From assembly GCA_002383285.1 (NCBI GenBank), contig DFXU01000057.1, positions 8,959-14,795 on the forward strand: DNA of 5,837 nt, written 5' to 3'. Source of the stretch: Caryophanales bacterium UBA4100. GTDB lineage: Bacteria > Bacillota > Bacilli > Paenibacillales > UBA4045. The stretch's first letter is position 1. Every line of letters begins with the position of its first letter. This document shows positions 5,810-5,837 of this stretch, piece by piece. A program made the position numbers and the translations under genes. Under the pieces are notes generated by a model. That model ran no database searches and had not been told where the DNA came from. It saw nothing but the letters and a program-made list of their open reading frames with translations.

Positions 5810-5837
5810 CCTTAAATTACTTATAATGCCCTTATTC

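Noticed and set aside
5801..5827. Possible divergent plus-strand promoter (TTGCTC and TATAAT)
   Set aside because: The spacer is only 15 nt, the -35 is weak, and the window ends before any downstream plus-strand gene could be seen.
1..5837. Search for mobile elements, CRISPR arrays, tRNA or rRNA genes and phage genes
   Set aside because: I saw no direct repeat arrays, transposase motifs, cloverleaf sequences or rRNA segments. The window is compact housekeeping-type DNA on one strand.

Overview
The window looks like chromosomal DNA from a low-to-moderate-GC Bacillota, most likely a Paenibacillaceae-type bacterium. The grounds are strong AGGAGG-type ribosome binding sites, a CcpN-type regulator (a Bacillota family) and a bacterial pyruvate phosphate dikinase. 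This placement is inferred from gene content, not from a marker gene. All five genes lie on the minus strand, so the biological order runs from high to low coordinates. No mobile element, RNA gene or CRISPR array was seen, and no gap between genes exceeds 300 bases.

Upstream part (5837 to 4600): a pirin-family protein with all four metal ligands (5100-5798) is followed after 49 nt by an acidic 108-residue protein I do not recognise (4724-5050). A perfect 12-bp inverted repeat just behind the small gene (4653-4697) probably ends or attenuates this two-gene unit.

Middle (4597 to 3131): a membrane-anchored cardiolipin synthase with two intact HKD motifs. Its start is unclear. The listed GTG touches the Shine-Dalgarno sequence with no spacer, while an in-frame CTG nine bases downstream is properly spaced.

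Downstream part (3130 to 1): an AT-rich 160-nt spacer holds a 38-nt imperfect inverted repeat, a plausible extended -10 promoter and an exact match to the recalled CcpN operator consensus. It precedes ppdK (307-2964), which makes phosphoenolpyruvate from pyruvate and has every catalytic residue I could check. Three bases after the ppdK stop comes a CcpN-like HTH/CBS repressor, cut by the window edge. It appears to start at a non-canonical ATC codon placed exactly where its Shine-Dalgarno sequence predicts.

Together the last two genes suggest a self-contained gluconeogenic control unit. The repressor is translated from the same message as the enzyme and may bind the promoter driving both. The conserved Thr-Ser-His of the enzyme suggests that a DUF299-type regulatory kinase/phosphorylase also exists, outside this window. 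I do not see a clearly new biological system. The most unusual points are the apparent non-canonical starts and the in-frame amber junction between ppdK and the regulator gene.
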